A stretch of 64,000 nt of DNA from Butyricimonas virosa. Lineage in GTDB: Bacteria; Bacteroidota; Bacteroidia; Bacteroidales; Marinifilaceae. Made by a program: the position numbers and the translations under genes. Under the pieces are notes generated by a model. The model had not been told where the DNA came from and did not search any database. It saw only the letters and a program-made list of their open reading frames with translations. The stretch lies in NCBI RefSeq assembly GCF_025148635.1, contig NZ_CP102269.1, positions 3,534,001 through 3,598,000 on the forward strand, written 5' to 3'. This document shows positions 8,577-17,446 of this stretch, piece after piece (position 1 is the first letter of the stretch; every line of letters begins with the position of its first letter).

Positions 8577-9574
8577 ATATGATTGCAGTTAATGAGGTAC
8601 GGGTATGCATGAATGAGGCGGGAGCCCGGCGGCAACCGTTTTTGTTTGGTGTTGATTTCGAGTTGTCGGAAGGTTTTTTCGTGTTGGATCCGTTGGGGCA
8701 GCAAGAGATTCTTTTTGAAGTTGGAGGAGTCTCGAATTCTCCGATGAGGGAGGGAATATCGGGGGTGTTGTCAGAGAAAATGTTTTCTATGAATCCGATG
8801 GCATATGAGGTTTACCAGGAGAAGTTTGCCGTGGTGCGGGAGGGGGTAGCCCGTGGTGATTCTTTCTTGTTGAACTTGACCGTGGCAACAGGATTGGATA
8901 CAAACTGGACGTTGGAAGAGATTTTTCATCGGGCTCAGTCACCCTATCGCTTACTGGTTCCGGGACGTTTTGTCTGTTTCTCTCCGGAGATTTTTGTCCG
9001 GATGGACGAGGGAATGATTTCTTCTTATCCGATGAAAGGAACGATTGATGCCTCTGTGCCTGATGCGGAACGGGTGATCTTGGAGGATTATAAGGAGCGT
9101 TCGGAGCATAATACGATAGTGGATTTAATCCGGAATGATCTTAATCGAGTGGCAGAACGGGTGGATGTGAAGCGTTTTCGATACATAGACCGTTTACGGG
9201 TGAGTCGGGGTGAGATTCTTCAAGTGAGTTCGGAGGTGACGGGGCGGTTGACGGGGGATTATTATTCCCGTTTGGGGGAGATTGTTTTCGGGATGTTGCC
9301 TGCTGGGTCTATTTCTGGGGCACCTAAACCTTCGACGTTACGTATTATTACCCAGGCCGAGCGTGAGCGGAGAGGATTTTACACGGGTGTTTTTGGGTAT
9401 TTTGATGGGAAAAAGTTGGACTCGGCAGTAATGATTCGCTATATAGAGGTGCGTGATGGGCGATATTATTTTCGTAGTGGTGGGGGAATTACAATTAATA
9501 GTGATTGCCGGGCGGAGTACGAGGAGGTGTTGGCAAAGGTATATCTACCGTTTGGAAACGAGAGGAGTAAATAA
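8573..9574 (+). CDS. pabB: Aminodeoxychorismate synthase component I
   Basis: The 333-residue protein is the chorismate-binding domain alone; the N-terminal TrpE/PabB lobe is very short. The conserved motifs PMKGTI, HNTIVDLIRNDLNRV and GSISGAPKPSTL of the PabB/TrpE/MenF fold are present, including the Mg-binding Glu region near its C-terminus. With PabA it makes 4-amino-4-deoxychorismate for folate synthesis. The start overlaps the plsC stop by four bases. The short form is common in Bacteroidota. Confidence 0.92.
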   Translation: MNMIAVNEVRVCMNEAGARRQPFLFGVDFELSEGFFVLDPLGQQEILFEVGGVSNSPMREGISGVLSEKMFSMNPMAYEVYQEKFAVVREGVARGDSFLLNLTVATGLDTNWTLEEIFHRAQSPYRLLVPGRFVCFSPEIFVRMDEGMISSYPMKGTIDASVPDAERVILEDYKERSEHNTIVDLIRNDLNRVAERVDVKRFRYIDRLRVSRGEILQVSSEVTGRLTGDYYSRLGEIVFGMLPAGSISGAPKPSTLRIITQAERERRGFYTGVFGYFDGKKLDSAVMIRYIEVRDGRYYFRSGGGITINSDCRAEYEEVLAKVYLPFGNERSK

Positions 9575-9590
9575 TTTTAATAGGTTCGGT

Positions 9591-10190
9591 ATGGAGAGTT
9601 TTGTCGAGACAATCAAGGTGTTGGATGGGCAGTTCTGTAATTTGGAGGCCCATGAACGAAGGGCAAGGAGGACGGTTGAGGCTATTTGGGGAAAATCCCT
9701 TGCGTGGGAGGTTGGAAAAATGATTATTCCGGTTGAGATGTGTTCCGGATTGGTAAAGTGTCGGGTGGTGTATGATTGGGTGGTTCGTGAAGTAAGTTTT
9801 CAGCCTTATGCGATGAGACAAATTAAAAGTTTGCGGCTGGTGGATGGTGATAAGGTTGACTATCGTTATAAGTCGACGGATCGGTCGATGTTTATTCGTT
9901 TGATGGAACAGCGTGGGGAGTGTGATGATGTTTTGATCGTGCGTGATGGATGGGTGACGGATACTTCTTTTACGAACGTGGTCTTCGAGGATGTGGTGGG
10001 TGGTCTTTACACGCCGGATACTTATCTGCTTGAAGGGACTCGGCGACAGAGTTTATTAGATGTGGGGAAGATTCAGGCGTGTCCAATTCGGGTGGAGGAT
10101 ATTGGGCATTTTCAGAGGGTGTTGCTCGTGAACGCAATGATTGGATTGGAAGATGAAATTAGTGTTCCTGTGGTAAATATCATGAAGTAG
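9591..10190 (+). CDS. pabC: 4-amino-4-deoxychorismate lyase-like class IV aminotransferase
   Basis: The 199-residue product belongs to the PLP-dependent class IV fold. The likely PLP lysine is in DYRYKSTDR, and the C-terminal part has the LLEGTRRQSLL segment (GTRR phosphate-binding type) seen in PabC. It would release pyruvate from aminodeoxychorismate to give 4-aminobenzoate. It is shorter than E. coli PabC (about 270 residues) because the N-terminal domain is abbreviated. The start at 9591 follows pabB by 16 bp; the longer upstream frame overlaps pabB and is not protein-like. A terminator follows at 10214. Confidence 0.87.
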   Translation: MESFVETIKVLDGQFCNLEAHERRARRTVEAIWGKSLAWEVGKMIIPVEMCSGLVKCRVVYDWVVREVSFQPYAMRQIKSLRLVDGDKVDYRYKSTDRSMFIRLMEQRGECDDVLIVRDGWVTDTSFTNVVFEDVVGGLYTPDTYLLEGTRRQSLLDVGKIQACPIRVEDIGHFQRVLLVNAMIGLEDEISVPVVNIMK

Positions 10191-10213
10191 AAATTTTAGT
10201 GATTCCGACCTCT

Positions 10214-10242
10214 GTTTACCCTGGTTTACGGTAAACTTTTTT
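10214..10242 (+). terminator. Rho-independent terminator after pabC
   Basis: The stem GTTTACC (10214-10220) pairs with GGTAAAC (10230-10236) around a nine-base loop, followed by six T. It separates the pab operon from the dcw cluster. Confidence 0.8.
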
Positions 10243-10292
10243 AGGATAACACTCGGTGTTTACCCGTTGCATATTCGATGTACTTAGGGATT

Positions 10293-10348
10293 AAAGACGT
10301 ATCAACTTCGATACAAAGACGTATCAAAGACGTTCACGAGTGTCTTTG
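10293..10348. repeat. Two direct repeats plus a hairpin upstream of mraZ
   Basis: AAAGACGTATCAA occurs at 10293-10305 and again at 10315-10327, 22 bp apart, with GATAC between them forming a local inverted repeat. A hairpin, CAAAGAC...GTCTTTG, follows directly (10325-10348). The gene-free stretch from 10191 to 10562 holds these repeats, the pabC terminator and the mraZ control region; I see no gene in it. Confidence 0.6.
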
Positions 10349-10493
10349 ATGGGGGATTGTCGTGTGATTATTGGAGGGGAGTCTGAGGAGTTAATCTTTT
10401 CTTCATTTGATAATGGATGGTGGTTTGCCGAATACAAATGTATGTGAAATATATGTATTTGTTTTTTAGTGTATTGTTTGTGTTGTGATAAAA

Positions 10494-10523
10494 AAAGTGG
10501 GGGAAAGTGGTTTAAAGTGGGAA
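10494..10523 (+). promoter_or_regulatory. Three MraZ boxes (AAAGTGG N3 direct repeats)
   Basis: AAAGTGG occurs at 10494, 10504 and 10514, exactly 10 bp apart, each followed by three free bases. This is the same layout as MraZ operators described in other bacteria (repeated AAAGTGG or TGGG units about one helical turn apart). The boxes end about 40 bp before the mraZ start, so MraZ probably controls its own cluster. Confidence 0.85.
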
Positions 10524-10540
10524 ATAATTTTATAACTTTA
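10511..10540 (+). promoter_or_regulatory. Candidate promoter of the dcw cluster
   Basis: TAACTTTA at 10533-10540 fits the Bacteroidota -7 consensus TAnnTTTG except for the last base. A TTTA at 10511-10514, 18 bp upstream, could be the -33 element. The upstream element lies inside the MraZ boxes, so bound MraZ would block the polymerase. The prediction rests only on motif match and position. Confidence 0.55.
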
Positions 10541-10562
10541 CATCACAAATTAGGAAAGTAAT

Positions 10563-11009
10563 ATGTTGTCATTTATTGGAGATTATACATGCAAGTTGGA
10601 TAGCAAGGGACGAGCTGTTGTTCCGGTTGTTTTCCGGAAGGAAATGCAGGCGGCGGGAGAGGTGTCTTTTGTGATGCGGCGGAATATTTTCGATGAATGT
10701 ATTGACGTTTACCCGAAGGATGAATGGTTGAAATTGATTGCGGGCTTGAGAGAGAAGTTGAGCCAGTTTAACCGGGAACAGGTGCGTTTTTTCCGAGAGT
10801 TTTTCCGAGGGGCGCAGGAGGTGGAGCTGGATGGGAACGGGCGCGTGTTGATCCCGCGCAAGATGCTGGATAGCATCGGTATCGAGGGGGATGAGATCGT
10901 GATGGTAGGACAGGATTCGAAAATCGAGATTTGGGGTAAAATAAAGTATGAAGAAAGTACGATGAATACGGATGAATTTGTACTTTTGACGTCGCAAATC
11001 GGTTTGTAG
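10563..11009 (+). CDS. mraZ: Transcriptional regulator MraZ
   Basis: The 148-residue protein carries two SpoVT/AbrB-like MraZ half-domains, seen in the repeated patterns CKLDSKGRAVVP (about 10-21) and VELDGNGRVLIP (about 83-94). MraZ forms a ring-shaped DNA-binding oligomer that represses the dcw cluster. It is the first gene here, with its own binding sites just upstream. The start at 10563 gives the typical MLSFIGDY N-terminus. A 69-bp spacer separates it from rsmH. Confidence 0.95.
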   Translation: MLSFIGDYTCKLDSKGRAVVPVVFRKEMQAAGEVSFVMRRNIFDECIDVYPKDEWLKLIAGLREKLSQFNREQVRFFREFFRGAQEVELDGNGRVLIPRKMLDSIGIEGDEIVMVGQDSKIEIWGKIKYEESTMNTDEFVLLTSQIGL

Positions 11010-11078
11010 GGATGATGGATTAATGCCTATCGACGAGATGTTTATGTTTTTATTTTTTAACTTTAAATTTGTGTAGCC

Positions 11079-11975
11079 ATGTATCACGTGCCGGTATTGT
11101 TGGAAGAGTCCGTTTCTGGGTTGAATATTGATCCGGATGGGGTGTATCTTGATTTGACTTTCGGGGGCGGTGGTCATTCGAGAGAGATTTTAAAGCGATT
11201 GAAGGATGGTTGCCTGATCGGTTTCGATCAGGATTCCGATGCGCTGGCTAACGTGCCGGATGATAGTCGGTTTATTTTTGTGAATCATAATTTTAGGTAT
11301 CTGCGGAATTTCTTGCGCTACTGCGGGTACGACGAGGCGGACGGGATTCTGGCCGATTTGGGTGTGTCGTCGCACGAGTTTGACGAGGCGGGACGGGGTT
11401 TCTCCTTCCGGTTTGATGCGGAATTGGATATGCGGATGAACCAGCGGAGTCGGCTGAAGGCTACGGATATTTTGAATACATATAGCGAGGAGAATTTGAT
11501 TCGGATTTTTCGGAACTACGGGGAGGTGGATAACGTGAGACGGTTGGTTGATTTGATAGTGAATGCCCGGACGGGGAAGATGATTACTCGCTCGGAAGAG
11601 TTTTTGCAGGTGATCGCACCCTGCGTGCCGAAACAAAAGGAGAAGAAGTATTTGGCACAGGTGTATCAGGCTTTGCGTATCGAGGTAAACGGGGAGTTGG
11701 AGGCGCTGGAGGATATGTTGAAGGAGGCGGAACGGGCGTTGCGTCCTGGTGGTCGGTTGGTGGTGATTACTTACCACTCGCTGGAGGATCGGATCGTGAA
11801 GAACTTTTTGAAGAGTGGTAATTTCGAGGGGAAGGTTGAAAAGGATTTTTATGGTCACGTGAAACGGAATTTCGAGCTGGTGAACCGGAAGGTGATCGTG
11901 CCGTCGGAGGAAGAGATCGAGAGAAACCCGAGAGCGAGAAGTGCGAAATTGCGGATAGCGGAAAAACGGGAATGA
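11079..11975 (+). CDS. rsmH: 16S rRNA (cytosine(1402)-N(4))-methyltransferase
   Basis: The 298-residue product has the RsmH (MraW) SAM-binding motif LDLTFGGGGHS near residues 24-34, ADLGVSSHEFD, and FSFRFDAELDMRMN. It methylates C1402 in the ribosomal P site. Its position straight after mraZ is conserved across bacteria. Length is normal for the family. The start at MYHVPVLLEE matches the usual HxPVLL N-terminus. Confidence 0.97.
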   Translation: MYHVPVLLEESVSGLNIDPDGVYLDLTFGGGGHSREILKRLKDGCLIGFDQDSDALANVPDDSRFIFVNHNFRYLRNFLRYCGYDEADGILADLGVSSHEFDEAGRGFSFRFDAELDMRMNQRSRLKATDILNTYSEENLIRIFRNYGEVDNVRRLVDLIVNARTGKMITRSEEFLQVIAPCVPKQKEKKYLAQVYQALRIEVNGELEALEDMLKEAERALRPGGRLVVITYHSLEDRIVKNFLKSGNFEGKVEKDFYGHVKRNFELVNRKVIVPSEEEIERNPRARSAKLRIAEKRE

Positions 11976-12047
11976 TTTTGGATTTATGATCGGGTGATTG
12001 TTGATTTTAGCTTGTATTTATTTAACTCTAAATTTTAAATTAATTAA

Positions 12048-12425
12048 ATGATGTGGTTTAAGAAAAAGAAGGTAAAGGATTTCGTGCCACCGTTGCAGGA
12101 ACAGAAGGAGGTGCTGGGGGATTCAATGAAGGAGTTGCTGGACGGGCGTTTGTTGGCAGACACGGTGTTGCGTAAGAACATCGGGTTTATTCTTTTCCTG
12201 ACTTTTCTGGGAATCGTTTATATCGCTAATGGGTATGCGACGGAGAAGTTGTACATGAAGAAGGTGAACATGGAGAAGGAGTTGAGCGAGTTGCGTTTCG
12301 AATCGATCACGACAGCCTCGGAGTTGATGCGGATCAGCGTTCCCTCGGAGGTGGAGAAACGAATTCGGGAGGCGGGGTTGGATTTGGTGCAAAGTAAGGA
12401 ACCGCCAACCAAAATCAATAGGTAA
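12048..12425 (+). CDS. ftsL: FtsL-like cell-division protein (Bacteroidota type)
   Basis: The 125-residue bitopic protein has a charged cytoplasmic tail of about 45 residues, one membrane helix (about 45-62, NIGFILFLTFLGIVYIANGY) and a periplasmic coiled-coil-like segment rich in Glu, Lys and Leu. Topology, size and place between rsmH and ftsI identify it as FtsL-like; the sequence is poorly conserved. FtsL links FtsQ/FtsB to the FtsW-FtsI synthase. The spacer to ftsI holds an AT-rich palindrome. Confidence 0.85.
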   Translation: MMWFKKKKVKDFVPPLQEQKEVLGDSMKELLDGRLLADTVLRKNIGFILFLTFLGIVYIANGYATEKLYMKKVNMEKELSELRFESITTASELMRISVPSEVEKRIREAGLDLVQSKEPPTKINR

Positions 12426-12435
12426 TTTTGGCTGG

Positions 12436-12547
12436 TAAAAGGTGAAAACTAAAAGATAAAAGTGAATACTATATATAAATAACAGGTTAGGGACTAAATG
12501 ATTTTACGATGAGGGATGAACTTTTAGTTTTTAGCTTTTAATTTTTA
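12436..12547. repeat. AT-rich imperfect palindrome in the ftsL-ftsI spacer
   Basis: The left arm (12436-12463, with GAAAACTAAAAGATAAAAG) and right arm (12520-12547, with CTTTTAGTTTTTAGCTTTTA) are imperfect reverse complements with about 55 bp between them. The same words recur in direct orientation at 14671-14700 and 18774-18817, so this is a dispersed repeat family in the cluster's spacers. Confidence 0.7.
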
Positions 12548-12555
12548 ACTATAAT

Positions 12556-14676
12556 ATGGCAGCATCTATAAAACACGAATTGGCCGGGCGGTTAGGACTT
12601 GTGTACCTGATTGTGATGGTGATTGCTGCCTTTATCGTGGTAAAAGCCCTGCACGTGCAAATATGGGAAGGGGATAAGTGGAGGAAGATGGGACGTTCGG
12701 TATCATTTAAAGATTTTGAAGTGGCACCGAACCGGGGGAATATATATGCAGATGACGGGCGTATTCTGGCGAGTTCGGTTCCTTATTATTCGCTGAGGCT
12801 TGATTGTAAGGCAATTCCGGACACGCTGTTTCGGAAGAAGGTGGATAGTTTGTCGATGATGTTGTCCCGCTTTTTCAAGGATGCCCCGACGGCGGAGTAC
12901 CGGAAGAAGTTGTGGCAGGGAAAGTTCGGGGCAAAGCCGAATCGTTATTTGCTTGTGAACAAGAAGAAAATTTCTTACACCGACTTACTGGAGGTTAAGA
13001 AATTTCCTATTTTTCGGGAAAGGGGTACGAAGAGTGGTCTGATTTTGGAACGGGAAAACGTGCGTTTGCAGCCGCATAGGGACTTGGCCTACCGGACGAT
13101 CGGTTATTTGAACGAGGCAAAGGATGGTAGTTTTGAGGGACGCGTGGGGATTGAAGGGGCTTTCGAGAAACAATTGCGGGGGGAGCCGGGACGGAGTATC
13201 AGACAGATGATGTCGGGACGTTGGGTTTCGGTGACGGTAGACGATCCGGTGGACGGGAATGACGTGGTGACGACGATTAACGTGGAGTGTCAAGATATTG
13301 TGCAAGGGGCTTTGACCCGGCAGTTGGAGCATTACAAGGCTAGTGCGGGGACGGCTATCTTGATGGACGTGAAGACGGGAGATATAAAGGCTATCGCAAA
13401 CGTGTCGAAGACGGCGACAGGGTACCGGGAGGTGTTGAATAACGCTATCGGGGATGCTGCGGAGCCGGGGTCGGTGATCAAGGCGGCGACGATGGTGGCT
13501 TTGTTGGAAGACGGGTATGTTCATCCGGAGGACACCATTGACTTGGGAAATGGTGTTTACACACATAACAAGGTGACGTTAAAAGAGTCGAAGCATCCGA
13601 TTGGTAAGGTGACGGTGCAGGGAATTTTCGAGCGTTCGTTGAATGGTATCACGGAATTAGTATATGAGCATTACAGGCAACAGCCAGAGAAGTTCGTGAA
13701 TCGGTGGTATGCGATGGGTTTGAATAAAAAGGTGGGGATCGAGCTGGCGGGTGAAGCAGAACCTTATATTAAATATCCGGGGGATAAGACGTGGAGCGGT
13801 ACCACGTTGCGTTGGATGAGTTTCGGGTATGAGTTGAAGATTACGCCTTTGCAAGTGTTGGCTTTTTATAACGCATTGGCGAATGATGGGAAACGGATGA
13901 AACCGCGTATCGTGAAGGAGATTCGTAACGGGAGTCGGGTGGTGGAGCGGTTCGAACCGGAAGTGGTGAGTAGTCATATTTGCAGTCGACAGACGGTGGC
14001 TTATATGAAACAGATGATGGAAGGAGTGGTAGAGAACGGCTCTGCGAAGAATTTGAAGAACGCAGCCTGCAAGATTGCGGGAAAGACGGGAACGGCAAAG
14101 GTGGCCGCAGGGTCGAAAGGGTATAATTCCGAACCGAAGTACCGGGCCAGTTTCGTGGGGTATTTTCCGGCGGACAAGCCGATGTACTCGTGTATCGTGG
14201 TGGTGGATAACCCGTCGCAGTCGGTGGGGTATTATGGAAATGTGGTTTCGGGTAGTGTGTTCAAAGAGATTGCCGGTAAGATTTACACGATGGCATCGTT
14301 AATGGGGGATAATAACGAGGACGAGGAGGAGGAGAAAGACGAGACGTTGCCGATCAGCCAGAACGGATTGAAGAGTGATTTTCTGGAGATATATGACGAG
14401 CTGGGGATTAACGTGACGGAGGACGAGGCGGAGCATGCCGATTGGGTGATGACTTCGCGGGATAAGGAGGGAACGGAGTTCGTGCTGAAAGCCCGGAGCG
14501 TGGATATGACGCTGGTGCCGAACGTGAAGGGAATGGGGCTGAGGGATGCGCTGTACTTGTTGGAGAATAGCGGGCTGAAAGTCGGGGTGAGTGGGGTCGG
14601 TACGGTGAGTCAGCAATCGTTGACTCCGGGAGGGAAGGTGAGAAGGGGGAGTTATGTACATATTGAACTAAGATAA
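12556..14676 (+). CDS. ftsI: Septal peptidoglycan transpeptidase (class B penicillin-binding protein, PBP3) with PASTA domain
   Basis: The 706-residue protein has a short cytoplasmic tail and one N-terminal membrane anchor (about 14-33), a pedestal domain, and a transpeptidase domain with Ser306-xx-Lys309, Ser361-Leu-Asn363 and Lys510-Thr-Gly. A PASTA domain (about 652-706, starting VPNVKGMG) ends it, as is usual for Bacteroidota FtsI. An acidic stretch near residues 580-597 links the two. It cross-links septal peptidoglycan with FtsW. The reading frame is followed by a copy of the dispersed AT-rich repeat. Confidence 0.96.
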   Translation: MAASIKHELAGRLGLVYLIVMVIAAFIVVKALHVQIWEGDKWRKMGRSVSFKDFEVAPNRGNIYADDGRILASSVPYYSLRLDCKAIPDTLFRKKVDSLSMMLSRFFKDAPTAEYRKKLWQGKFGAKPNRYLLVNKKKISYTDLLEVKKFPIFRERGTKSGLILERENVRLQPHRDLAYRTIGYLNEAKDGSFEGRVGIEGAFEKQLRGEPGRSIRQMMSGRWVSVTVDDPVDGNDVVTTINVECQDIVQGALTRQLEHYKASAGTAILMDVKTGDIKAIANVSKTATGYREVLNNAIGDAAEPGSVIKAATMVALLEDGYVHPEDTIDLGNGVYTHNKVTLKESKHPIGKVTVQGIFERSLNGITELVYEHYRQQPEKFVNRWYAMGLNKKVGIELAGEAEPYIKYPGDKTWSGTTLRWMSFGYELKITPLQVLAFYNALANDGKRMKPRIVKEIRNGSRVVERFEPEVVSSHICSRQTVAYMKQMMEGVVENGSAKNLKNAACKIAGKTGTAKVAAGSKGYNSEPKYRASFVGYFPADKPMYSCIVVVDNPSQSVGYYGNVVSGSVFKEIAGKIYTMASLMGDNNEDEEEEKDETLPISQNGLKSDFLEIYDELGINVTEDEAEHADWVMTSRDKEGTEFVLKARSVDMTLVPNVKGMGLRDALYLLENSGLKVGVSGVGTVSQQSLTPGGKVRRGSYVHIELR

Positions 14677-14700
14677 AAGCTAAAAACTAAAAGGTAAAAG
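14671..14700 (+). repeat. AT-rich repeat copy at the ftsI 3' end
   Basis: The segment contains GCTAAAAACTAAAAGGTAAA, closely matching the arms at 12436-12547 and the copy at 18774-18817. It overlaps the ftsI stop codon. Confidence 0.6.
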
Positions 14701-14723
14701 TTGGTTTTGTAATATATTTTGAG

Positions 14724-16172
14724 ATGAATTTAAAAGAGCTGTTAGCCGGGGTTGCCTGCGAGGTCGTGCAAGGGAGGCCGGATGTAGAGGTTAAGATGAT
14801 ACACTTCGATTCGAGAAAGGTCGGAGAGGGAGATTTGTTTATTGCCCAAAGGGGAGTGAATGCGGACGGACACGAGTATATCACAAAGGCCGTGGCGGCG
14901 GGAGCCGTGGCAGTTGTCTGTGAGGAGGTGCCGGGGGAGTTGAAAGAGGGGGTAGTTTACGTGAAGACGGGTAATTCTTCGGAGGCGCTGGGGGTGATGT
15001 CCTCTAATTTTTATGGGAACCCGTCACGTCGGATGAAGGTGGTCGGGGTGACCGGGACGAACGGGAAGACGACGACGGCGACATTGTTGTACGAGCTGGT
15101 GCGCTTGCTGGGAAGGAAAGCGGGACTTTTGTCAACGGTGTGTAATTATATTGGTGATGAGAGGGTTCACGCTACTCACACGACACCGGACGCAATGGAG
15201 ATTAACGAGCTGATGAGCCGGATGGTGGAGGTCGGGTGTGAGTATTGTTTCATGGAGGTGAGTTCGCACGCTATTGACCAAAGACGGATTAGCGGGTTGG
15301 ATTTTGATGGGGCGATTTTCTCGAATATCACGCACGATCATCTCGATTATCACAAGACTTTTAAAGCGTATATCGAGGCGAAGAAGGCGTTTTTTGACCA
15401 CTTGCCGAAGAAGGCTTTTGCGTTGACGAACGGGGATGACAAGAACGGGATGGTGATGTTGCAGAACACGGTAGCCCGTAAATACACTTACTCCTGTAGG
15501 AGGATGGCAGATTTCAATTGTAAGACGTTGGAACGGCATCTGGACGGGACGTTATTGCTGCTGGACGGCAGCGAGGTGTGGACGAGGTTCGTGGGGGATT
15601 TTAATGCTTATAATTTGCTGGCGGTTTATGCGAGTGCACGATTGCTGGATTTCGGGAAAGAGGAATTGTTGCCCGTGATGAGTATGCTGGTGCCGGTGTC
15701 GGGACGTTTCGAGACCATTTTATCGAACGAGGGGGTGATGGCTATCGTGGATTACGCACACACGCCGGATGCGTTGGAGAATGTGTTGTCGACGATAGAG
15801 GGACTGAAGAAAGAGGGGCTGGTGATCACGGTGGTTGGTGCCGGGGGGGATCGGGACCGGACGAAACGGCCAGAAATGGCGGAGGTTGCCTGTCGGTTGA
15901 GTGATCGGGTGATCCTGACGTCCGATAATCCGCGAAGCGAGGAGCCTGCCGCGATTATCGAGGATATGCGTGCTGGGGTACCGGAAGAGGCGGCAAGCCG
16001 GGTGCTGGCGATCACCGATCGGAAGGAGGCCATTCGTGTGGCGTTGATGTTGGCAAAAAAGGGGGACATTGTGTTAGTGGCCGGGAAGGGACACGAGGAT
16101 TATCAAGAGATAAAGGGTGTGAAACATCATTTTGATGATAAAGAGGTTATTAAGGAAATATTTAAGTTGTAG
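14724..16172 (+). CDS. murE: UDP-N-acetylmuramoyl-L-alanyl-D-glutamate--meso-2,6-diaminopimelate ligase
   Basis: The 482-residue Mur ligase has the ATP-binding loop GTNGKTTT at about residues 111-118 and the substrate signature DNPRSEEP in the C-terminal domain. DNPR is the hallmark of enzymes that add meso-diaminopimelate rather than lysine, so the peptidoglycan is predicted to be of the DAP type. It acts in the cytosol on UDP-MurNAc-dipeptide. Its stop lies three bases before mraY, suggesting coupling. MurF, the next enzyme in the pathway, is not in this cluster. Confidence 0.97.
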   Translation: MNLKELLAGVACEVVQGRPDVEVKMIHFDSRKVGEGDLFIAQRGVNADGHEYITKAVAAGAVAVVCEEVPGELKEGVVYVKTGNSSEALGVMSSNFYGNPSRRMKVVGVTGTNGKTTTATLLYELVRLLGRKAGLLSTVCNYIGDERVHATHTTPDAMEINELMSRMVEVGCEYCFMEVSSHAIDQRRISGLDFDGAIFSNITHDHLDYHKTFKAYIEAKKAFFDHLPKKAFALTNGDDKNGMVMLQNTVARKYTYSCRRMADFNCKTLERHLDGTLLLLDGSEVWTRFVGDFNAYNLLAVYASARLLDFGKEELLPVMSMLVPVSGRFETILSNEGVMAIVDYAHTPDALENVLSTIEGLKKEGLVITVVGAGGDRDRTKRPEMAEVACRLSDRVILTSDNPRSEEPAAIIEDMRAGVPEEAASRVLAITDRKEAIRVALMLAKKGDIVLVAGKGHEDYQEIKGVKHHFDDKEVIKEIFKL

Positions 16173-16175
16173 GTC

Positions 16176-17426
16176 ATGTTTTATCATATCTTTGATTATT
16201 TAGAACAGTTTGATTTCCCGGGAGCCGGGATGTTTCAATATATCACGTTCCGGTCAGCCTGTGCGGTGATTTTGTCATTGTTGATTGCCACGGTAGTGGG
16301 AAAGCGTATTATCCGCATATTACAGAAACAACAGGTTGGGGAGGAAATCCGGGACTTGGGATTGGAAGGTCAGATGCAGAAGAAGGGAACACCGACGATG
16401 GGCGGGGTGATTATCCTGCTGGCGATTCTGGTGCCAGTGATCTTGTTTGCCCGGTTGGATAACGTGTATATCCAGTTGATGATTGTTTCTACGATCTGGT
16501 TGGGGTTGATCGGTTTTCTGGATGATTATATCAAGGTGTTCCGGAAGCACAAGGAGGGGTTGAAGGGACGTTTCAAGGTGATCGGACAAGTGGGTCTGGG
16601 GCTGATTGTGGGGGTAACTCTTTACGTGAGCGATGACGTGCTGATCCGGGAGAAGGTTTCCATTTCGGAAGTCGGGGTGGTAACCAGCACTGTAGATGAG
16701 GGGTTTGTGTCCGAGAATAGCCAGACGGTTCTGACGAAAGATATTAAATCGACCAAGACGACGATTCCTTTTTTCAAGAATAACGAGTTTGATTACGCTT
16801 GGTTCGGGGCGCTTTTTGGGGACTATGCCGAGGAGATCGGTTGGATCGTGTTTATTATTATCACGATCGTGATTGTTACAGCGGTGTCGAACGGGGCGAA
16901 TCTGACGGATGGGTTGGACGGTTTGGCAACGGGGACTTCGGCTATCGTGGGAGCGACACTGGGTATTCTGGCGTACGTGTCGGGTAATATGGTGTATGCG
17001 GATTACTTGAATATCATGTATATTCCACATTCGGGTGAGCTGGTGGTGTTTATTGCTGCGTTTATCGGGGCGACGATCGGGTTCCTGTGGTATAACTCGT
17101 TCCCGGCTCAAGTGTTTATGGGGGATACGGGGAGTTTGTCGCTGGGGGGAATTATTGCCGTGTTTGCAATCATGATTCATAAGGAGTTGCTGATCCCTAT
17201 TCTGTGTGGTATTTTCCTCGTGGAGAATTTGTCGGTGATGATGCAGGTCAGTTATTTTAAATATACAAAGAAAAAGTTCGGGGAGGGACGACGGATATTC
17301 CTGATGTCCCCGTTACATCACCATTTCCAAAAGAAGGGTATTCCGGAACCGAAGATCGTGACCCGGTTCTGGATCGTGGGAATTGCGTTGGCGGTGATAA
17401 CGATTGTGACGTTGAAGATACGATAA
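16176..17426 (+). CDS. mraY: Phospho-N-acetylmuramoyl-pentapeptide-transferase
   Basis: The 416-residue polytopic membrane enzyme joins UDP-MurNAc-pentapeptide to undecaprenyl phosphate, giving lipid I. Visible motifs are GTPTMGG, FLDDYIK (catalytic Asp pair), NLTDGLDGLA and PLHHHFQKKG. It is about 55 residues longer than E. coli MraY because of a hydrophilic insertion at about residues 155-205, a feature of Bacteroidota. It sits three bases after murE and 20 bp before murD. Confidence 0.97.
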   Translation: MFYHIFDYLEQFDFPGAGMFQYITFRSACAVILSLLIATVVGKRIIRILQKQQVGEEIRDLGLEGQMQKKGTPTMGGVIILLAILVPVILFARLDNVYIQLMIVSTIWLGLIGFLDDYIKVFRKHKEGLKGRFKVIGQVGLGLIVGVTLYVSDDVLIREKVSISEVGVVTSTVDEGFVSENSQTVLTKDIKSTKTTIPFFKNNEFDYAWFGALFGDYAEEIGWIVFIIITIVIVTAVSNGANLTDGLDGLATGTSAIVGATLGILAYVSGNMVYADYLNIMYIPHSGELVVFIAAFIGATIGFLWYNSFPAQVFMGDTGSLSLGGIIAVFAIMIHKELLIPILCGIFLVENLSVMMQVSYFKYTKKKFGEGRRIFLMSPLHHHFQKKGIPEPKIVTRFWIVGIALAVITIVTLKIR

Positions 17427-17446
17427 GAAGAAATTTAAAATCTAAA

